Shown: one piece after another, positions 59,086 to 64,000 of the stretch
Layout of the letters: every line of letters begins with the position of its first letter
How positions within the stretch are numbered: the stretch's first letter is position 1
Assembly: GCF_019431375.1 (NCBI RefSeq)
Contig: NZ_CP080267.1
Span: forward strand, 1,364,001-1,428,000
Reading direction: 5' to 3'
DNA: 64,000 nt
DNA from: Alcanivorax sp.
Lineage (GTDB): Bacteria; Pseudomonadota; Gammaproteobacteria; Pseudomonadales; Alcanivoracaceae
Made by a program: the position numbers and the translations under genes
The notes under the pieces: model-generated
What the model was told of the DNA's origin: nothing
What the model saw: the letters and a program-made list of their open reading frames with translations, nothing else
Database searches by the model: none

Positions 59086-60707
59086 AGCACCACCTCCCGG
59101 GCCAAGCGGGCCGATACCTGCGAGTGGCGAAGCCACGTTGGCAGCTCACCGGGCCAGTACTGCAGGGACTCCATCTTGATGTTGCCCTCGATCATGCCGC
59201 GCTCGCGACACTGCTGCAGATAACGCTCACGCATGTCCGGGTGAATCACACAGCGCAGCGGTGCCAGTTGTTCCAGATTGCGGGCCAACTGGTAATGAAA
59301 GTGTTGCTGCAGGGCCGCGTCGAGAGCGTTGGCCACTTTTGCACTTTCAAGGCTCTCCCCTTCCAGCAGCAGCAGATAACCGGGGATACCCTCACCGGCA
59401 TCCTCCACCGCCACGGTACACACCGGCAGGGTTTTTACCGGCAAGGTGATCTCCGCCATGGCCGCATCCAGCGCAGCCGCAGTGAGCTTTTCACCCACCA
59501 GGTCCGTGGTACCGGCACGGCCAAGGAAGGTCAGCGCAGGAATGCCGCCCGGCAAGCCATCCACCCGCACCAGATCTTTCAGCCGATAGCGCAACAGGCC
59601 ACTACCGGTACTGAGCAACGGCATCACTTCCTGCCCTTGCTCCAGCTCCCAGGGCGCATAGATGGCGCCATCGGACGGATCCTGGAATTCATAGACATGG
59701 CTGCGATAGGCCAGCGCATGCTGCCCCTGATAGGGAATAGTGACAACACCTTCGGTAGCCCACAGCCCCTTGCCCTGGAACGCCGCCTGCGGCAACAGGG
59801 CATGCAGCTGCCTGGCCCAGGGACCGGATGCGGCGGTCTCCCAGGCACTGACCAACGCCAGTGACGGCCACAACGTCATAAAGAAATCCGCACTCAGGCG
59901 CCCATCCCACTGACGCAACAATGCCGCTGCGCGAGGTGAGCGAGGGCAACACTGGGTACGACTTCCCTGCATGCGCTTGCCCCAGGAACCGCTCGCCAGC
60001 ACCTCTGCCAGTTCCTCGCGCCACAGGGCCATGGACTTGAGCAGACCCAACCCGAAGGTGGGACTCCAGATGGACATCATGGACAGGGAGGAATCACTGA
60101 TCAGATAGGCCAGCGTGGCAAACAGCGAATCCTCGGAAGTCCGTGCCAGTGACACATCCTGGGGCACCGCCTGGGTGGCACCGGCCAGCAGCCGCTTGCC
60201 CATGGACATGAGCTGAATATCGTCATTGATGTCATCGCGCATGTTGTCGCGCAGTGAGGTGGGCACCCAGGACATGGACCAGTAATGGCGGCCCTGTCTG
60301 AGCCGCGGGAACTGACGATACAGGTCCACAATCCAGGGACTGATCGCGCTGTCCAGTTCCGACAGGAACTGGCGGGTATAGGGAATCCATTTGATCGCAG
60401 AAGTCGACCCACTGGTGGGCTGGTAGCGAACCACCGGAGACTGAATCAGGGCATTGCCGCCCATCTCGCGGGCGCGATTGACCGGATCGCGCCAGTGATC
60501 GTAATCACTCACCGGTACCTGCTTGGCAAAGGTCTCCCATTGCCAATCCGCCGCTATTCCCTGACGTTGACCGGCTTCACAAGCTGCCACCTTGCGCAGC
60601 AACAACGCCTGTTTTTGTCTTTGCACACTTTCCAGCCGTGCCCGCCCGGCGGCAAAGCGCCGCTCACCCGGCCAGGCGGCCATTTTGAGCAAACGATGTC
60701 CGAACAT
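59082..60707 (-). CDS. GH3-family acyl-adenylate-forming amide synthetase
   Basis: A 541-residue member of the GH3 family (ANL-related). Plant GH3 enzymes join carboxylic acids such as auxin or jasmonate to amino acids through an acyl-AMP; bacterial relatives form amide bonds to various amines. The ATP-phosphate motif is QPTSGSTSAIKWIPYT near residue 95, ATEGVVT is near 295, and the LLRYRLKDLVRVDG motif near 378 matches the second nucleotide motif. The start at 60707 is chosen because the upstream frame runs into the preceding gene. Central enzyme of the six-gene operon; substrates unknown. Confidence 0.85.
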   Translation of the reverse strand: MFGHRLLKMAAWPGERRFAAGRARLESVQRQKQALLLRKVAACEAGQRQGIAADWQWETFAKQVPVSDYDHWRDPVNRAREMGGNALIQSPVVRYQPTSGSTSAIKWIPYTRQFLSELDSAISPWIVDLYRQFPRLRQGRHYWSMSWVPTSLRDNMRDDINDDIQLMSMGKRLLAGATQAVPQDVSLARTSEDSLFATLAYLISDSSLSMMSIWSPTFGLGLLKSMALWREELAEVLASGSWGKRMQGSRTQCCPRSPRAAALLRQWDGRLSADFFMTLWPSLALVSAWETAASGPWARQLHALLPQAAFQGKGLWATEGVVTIPYQGQHALAYRSHVYEFQDPSDGAIYAPWELEQGQEVMPLLSTGSGLLRYRLKDLVRVDGLPGGIPALTFLGRAGTTDLVGEKLTAAALDAAMAEITLPVKTLPVCTVAVEDAGEGIPGYLLLLEGESLESAKVANALDAALQQHFHYQLARNLEQLAPLRCVIHPDMRERYLQQCRERGMIEGNIKMESLQYWPGELPTWLRHSQVSARLAREVVL

Positions 60708-60721
60708 GGTCACCCCGGTTT

Positions 60722-61495
60722 TTATTCGCAGGCCACTGCTGCAATTTGTGTTTTTGTTTTTCTGCGTTGTTTGCGCCACAGGGAGAACGGATAACTCAGC
60801 AGCAGGGAGAAATTGATTTCCCCGATACAGGGCAATTCGGTACCCCGATTCCAGGTAGGGTTGCGTGTTTCGAAAAACTGAATCTTTTCGTTTTTCTGAC
60901 GCATTTCTGCAGTAATGTTTGCCACATTGGACTTCAGGTGAGTATAACCATCGCCAAAATCCAGCAATTTATTTTCCACACAGTAGTAGTCGGAAAATAA
61001 ACGCTCGCAATAGGAATCGACCAGGGTTTCAAGCTCAGCGTTCTTTCCCTCCGGATGTGGGTAGTAAGTGTGGAAGTTATTCGCCATCAATAAATAGGTT
61101 TTATAGCCTTTTGATATCAGCAACCAGAAGAGGGGACGAAAAGGATGGCGCAACTTCTCACGGATCATGCGCAGGAAAAAAGTCACCTGCAGGGCACGGC
61201 TACCCCAGTATTTTTCTTCCATGATTGTATCGCCGCTAAAAACCCCTTTTACCCGGCGGCCATCCACATTCATATCCAGGGTTTTCAGGGTAGAGAAACC
61301 AACCACGCGCTTGGTCGGCTTTTCCTCCACCAGAATCACGCCACTTTTTTCCACCATGTCATGACAGAAGACATCGAGACTTACATTTTCGTAGTACCCC
61401 GAGTAAATCTCATACATTCTTCGCATTATAGGAACTGATACTTTGGAAAGGGGTAGGTAACGAGCTTTAAGGGTTTCAGTTTTTTCCCTTTGCAT
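60722..61495 (-). CDS. GNAT-like N-acyltransferase family protein
   Basis: A 257-residue protein. The N-terminal half has a GNAT-like pattern (LSKVSVPIMRRMYEIYSGYYENVSL, then VGFSTLKTLDMNVDG and FSGDTIMEEKYWG). The C-terminal half (LLISKGYKTYLLMANNFHTYYP) resembles uncharacterised proteins next to acyltransferases and acyl-ACP enzymes. It has a lysine-rich end. It is the first gene of the operon, 14 bases before GH3, and is more AT-rich than the genes that follow. Function is not established. Confidence 0.6.
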   Translation of the reverse strand: MQREKTETLKARYLPLSKVSVPIMRRMYEIYSGYYENVSLDVFCHDMVEKSGVILVEEKPTKRVVGFSTLKTLDMNVDGRRVKGVFSGDTIMEEKYWGSRALQVTFFLRMIREKLRHPFRPLFWLLISKGYKTYLLMANNFHTYYPHPEGKNAELETLVDSYCERLFSDYYCVENKLLDFGDGYTHLKSNVANITAEMRQKNEKIQFFETRNPTWNRGTELPCIGEINFSLLLSYPFSLWRKQRRKTKTQIAAVACE

Positions 61496-61687
61496 TTTTC
61501 TGCTCCATGATTATTTTTATGCACAAAAAAGCGGGGCTCATCATGTCCATGGAAGGTGACCGACTTAATAGTTAAAGCGGCCATTTTTTTGTTAAAAAGG
61601 GCAAGAGGTGTTTAATACCTACGAAATACAACGCCTAATGAGAGCGCCGTCACAAGCCTAACAACAACTTCATCAGGCATAATAAAA
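61496..61687. promoter_or_regulatory. Divergent control region of the GH3-RND operon and AraC gene
   Basis: A 192-bp AT-rich gap between divergent genes, the probable site of both promoters and AraC-protein binding. No exact operator repeat could be defined by eye. Confidence 0.45.
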
Positions 61688-62710
61688 ATGAAAAACGATG
61701 GAATGGCACTCGACGTTCCTCTTATCTCAGTCCGTTATGCCCGCCGTTTTTTGCGGTTTGTACAAAAACAGGGAATAAGTGGAACGATGGTGCTCGATGG
61801 TTCCGGGATTGATAGCAACATGCTCGAAAATCCCGACGCTTATCTTTCCATGCGACAAACCCAGCATCTTCTCCATAACGGTAACCGGCTTCTTAACGAC
61901 CCTACTGCCTCGTTCCGCTTCGGGCAGGAGCTGGATCTGCAAGGGCATGGTATTTTCGGTTTTGCTCTTCTTCGACAACGGGATTACCGCAAGCTGGTAA
62001 ATATGGTGGTGCAGTATCTGCGTGTTTCCCTGCCACTGATGGATATGGAAATTCACTGTACCGGTGAATTGATCTCCATTCGCCTTCACGACAACTGGGA
62101 CCTGAAAAAACTCAAACCCATGGTGGCGAATATCTATATGGGTAGCATCCATACCCTGGCATCACTGGTATGCCGTAAGTTCACGTTCGAATTTGATTTT
62201 GCCTGCCCCGGAAACAGCATGGCCTGGCAACATCTGGCCGAGGGCGTAGAGGTAAAATTCAACAGGCCTCACAACCGGGTTTTGATGCCCCTATCCGGTC
62301 GCCAGGCAAGGGATGACGATACCAGCGTGGCCACCTACCTGGCCGCCGCCCGATCACGGGAGCAGATTCAGGGTGATGACAGCCTCAATGTGGTCATGAA
62401 AGTGCGGACCGAAATCATGAACACGCCTGGCCGTGACGGCACTCTGGAACGGGTTGCTCAGAAACTGGGGATGAGCCCACGCTCGGTAAGGCGGCACCTG
62501 GGTCTGGCCGGCTTTTCCTTCAGCGGCATTCGCAACGACATCCGTGAAACGTTCGCCAGCCGCTATTTGACGGAAACGGACATGCCTCTGGAAAAAATTG
62601 CTGATCAGCTTGGATACAGCGACCAGGCCAGCTTCAGCAAGGCCTATCGCAGCTGGACGAGACGTACCCCGGGGGAAGTCCGTCGTGCCAGTCGCCCTGA
62701 CCGTAACTGA
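61688..62710 (+). CDS. AraC-family transcriptional regulator (OruR/ArgR-like sensor domain)
   Basis: A 340-residue regulator. The N-terminal two thirds (about 10-200) match the arabinose-binding-like domain of the OruR/PF12625 type (FGQELDLQGHGIFGFALL near 78), and the C terminus (about 238-335) is the AraC double HTH (RVAQKLGMSPRSVRRHLGLAGFSF and IADQLGYSDQASFSKAYRSW). Related proteins sense fatty acids, amino acids or lipids. It is divergent from the six-gene operon and 125 bases before receptor paralogue 5, so it may control both. Confidence 0.92.
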   Translation: MKNDGMALDVPLISVRYARRFLRFVQKQGISGTMVLDGSGIDSNMLENPDAYLSMRQTQHLLHNGNRLLNDPTASFRFGQELDLQGHGIFGFALLRQRDYRKLVNMVVQYLRVSLPLMDMEIHCTGELISIRLHDNWDLKKLKPMVANIYMGSIHTLASLVCRKFTFEFDFACPGNSMAWQHLAEGVEVKFNRPHNRVLMPLSGRQARDDDTSVATYLAAARSREQIQGDDSLNVVMKVRTEIMNTPGRDGTLERVAQKLGMSPRSVRRHLGLAGFSFSGIRNDIRETFASRYLTETDMPLEKIADQLGYSDQASFSKAYRSWTRRTPGEVRRASRPDRN

Positions 62711-62835
62711 TTGAAATTGACCTAATCGCTCCTGGGACAGGCGCTTGGGTTTTTCCATTTCCCCGTCATTGCCACTAGTATCAAGGTCACCATGCTGCAC
62801 ACTTCCATACCAGCAATAACAAGCAGGATAGATCC

Positions 62836-63828
62836 ATGAAGAAGTTGATTATCGCCGTCGCTACGGCCTTTGCCCTCACCGCTTCGCTGGCCGCCCAGGC
62901 CGAACCCATCAAACGCAAAATCTGTGTCTTTGATATCGTCGGCAACGTTGGGCCGGTAATGAGTGCCATGAAAGACTGGCAGGCAGCCGCGGTGGGTTGG
63001 GGGCTGGAAGTGGAGCTGATTCCCCATACCAACGAAGCCATTGCTGCCGAGGATCTCAAGGCCGGCGTCTGTGATGCTGCTCTGATCACCGGTATCCGTG
63101 GCCGTAATTTCAACAAGTATGCCGGCACCATCGATTCCATTGGCGCCATTCCCTCCATGGAGCATATGGAAGTGGTACTGAAAGTGCTGGCGCATCCGCA
63201 AACCGCCGACAAACTGTCCCAGGGGTCCTACCAGGTCATGGGTGTGGCCCCGGCCGGTGCTGCCTATATCTTCGTCAATGACCGGGAGATCAACTCCCTG
63301 GCCAAGGCGGCCGGCAAGCGTGTGGCGGTACTGGAGTACGACGAAACCCAGGCCATCCTTGTCTCCCAGGTAGGAGCAACCCCGGTTGGGTCCGACATCA
63401 CCAATTTCTCCACCAAATTCAACAATGGTGTTGTCGATGTGATCGCCGCCCCGCTGGTGGCCTACGATGCTCTGGAACTCTACAAGGGGCTTAGCCCGGA
63501 TGGTGGCATCATCGACTATCCGCTGGCCCAACTGACCATTCAGCTGATCGCCAAGAAAGACCGCTTCCCCGCCGACATGGCACAGAAATCCCGCGAGTAT
63601 TTCTATAACAACCTCGACCGCATCACCGAGCAGCTGGACAAGGAAGCCCAGAAAGTCGACCAGAAATGGTGGGTACAGATCCCAGAGGCGGACAAGAGAG
63701 AATACGAAGTGATGATGCAGCAAGCCCGCGACCAACTGCGCAACGAGGGCTATTATGATCCGGACATGCTCGGTCTGCTGCGCAAGGTACGCTGCAAGAT
63801 GGACCCGGCACGGGCGGAGTGCACCTAG
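62836..63828 (+). CDS. Periplasmic TRAP-type solute receptor, AdeT1/2-like (paralogue 5)
   Basis: A 330-residue receptor of the short type: signal peptide about 1-22 (AQA-EPI), then KRKICVFDIVGNVG, GVCDAALITG, ELYKGLSPDGG and VRCKMDPARAEC. It is closest in form to paralogue 4 but lies 16 kb from the permeases, downstream of an AraC regulator on the same strand. It may feed the same TRAP permeases under separate control. The A8 repeat begins 5 bases past its stop. Confidence 0.8.
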   Translation: MKKLIIAVATAFALTASLAAQAEPIKRKICVFDIVGNVGPVMSAMKDWQAAAVGWGLEVELIPHTNEAIAAEDLKAGVCDAALITGIRGRNFNKYAGTIDSIGAIPSMEHMEVVLKVLAHPQTADKLSQGSYQVMGVAPAGAAYIFVNDREINSLAKAAGKRVAVLEYDETQAILVSQVGATPVGSDITNFSTKFNNGVVDVIAAPLVAYDALELYKGLSPDGGIIDYPLAQLTIQLIAKKDRFPADMAQKSREYFYNNLDRITEQLDKEAQKVDQKWWVQIPEADKREYEVMMQQARDQLRNEGYYDPDMLGLLRKVRCKMDPARAECT

Positions 63829-63833
63829 GAAAG

Positions 63834-63990
63834 CAGTTGAAAGTTTCAAGTTGAAAGTTACAACGCGAGATAGTCCGTCTCGTTGTTAACGCAAAGAGGC
63901 CGCGCCCAAACTATTGGCCGCGGCCTCTTGCATTTCAGTTCCTGAAACAGGCAGGCGCGTTGCAACTTGGAACTTTCAACTTGTAACTCA
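63834..63990. repeat. Heptamer-phased inverted element A8
   Basis: Left units CAGTTGA AAGTTTC AAGTTGA AAGTTAC then AACGCG (63834-63867) face CGCGTTG CAACTTG GAACTTT CAACTTG TAACTCA (63956-63990). A hairpin GAGGCCGCG/CGCGGCCTC (63896-63927) lies inside and may terminate the receptor transcript. Confidence 0.9.
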
Positions 63991-64000
63991 TCAAAGCCCC

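Noticed and set aside
1..64000. Prophage or integrative element spanning the accessory genes
   Set aside because: No integrase, phage structural, or tRNA attachment features were seen; housekeeping synteny is continuous through most of the window.

Overview
The window looks like chromosome of a marine, lipid- and hydrocarbon-metabolising gammaproteobacterium of the Alcanivorax type. This rests on gene order and content rather than a database match: a fused TyrA-AroA protein, the run gyrA-serC-pheA-hisC-tyrA/aroA-cmk-rpsA-ihfB-lapA-lapB-pyrF, the run mtaD-ubiG-mupP-yciK, the run rnd-ycgL-ycgN, and many lipid-type enzymes. No rRNA, tRNA or CRISPR array was seen.

Layout. 1-9.5 kb is accessory: a Coq7-like gene, a LysR regulator divergent from a cyclase/nitroreductase/EamA operon, a DUF1295 membrane enzyme, a P-loop kinase, AT-richer small genes with attC-like palindromes, and a complete IS3-family element with a 3-bp target duplication. 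8.9-15.4 kb carries TrmY, SMI1/KNR4, a sterol-desaturase-type hydroxylase, Uup, an AstE/AspA-type deacylase and ComEA. 15.4-29.6 kb is the conserved minus-strand housekeeping block from gyrA down to pyrF. 29.9-33.6 kb is the plus-strand mtaD-ubiG-mupP-yciK operon.

34-47 kb is a striking transport region. Three tandem periplasmic receptor genes are followed, past a 33-copy heptamer array and a UbiB-like kinase, by a TatT-like lipoprotein, a fourth receptor and two large fused TRAP permeases. A fifth receptor lies at 62.8 kb. All five receptors share four cysteines.

47-52.4 kb returns to ordinary genes (PilZ, methyltransferase, HIT, ycgN-ycgL-rnd, gpmA). 52.6-61.5 kb is a six-gene minus-strand operon in which five genes are joined by 4-nt stop/start overlaps: GNAT-like, GH3 adenylate-forming enzyme, GNAT-like, condensation-type acyltransferase, HlyD-type adaptor, RND pump. 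It is divergent from an AraC regulator that precedes the fifth receptor. It reads as a pathway that makes and exports an acylated small molecule or lipid; I do not recognise it as a described cluster.

A second theme is non-coding. At least eight intergenic spaces hold elements whose ends are built of variable 7-bp units, inverted at the two ends and often bordered inside by CAACGCG/CGCGTTG. The unit sequence differs between elements but agrees between the two ends of one element. One element supplies the last codons of ubiG, another supplies the stop codons of two convergent genes, and one has expanded to 33 exact tandem copies. They are mixed with, and twice nested inside, REP-like palindromes ending in GTAGGAGC.
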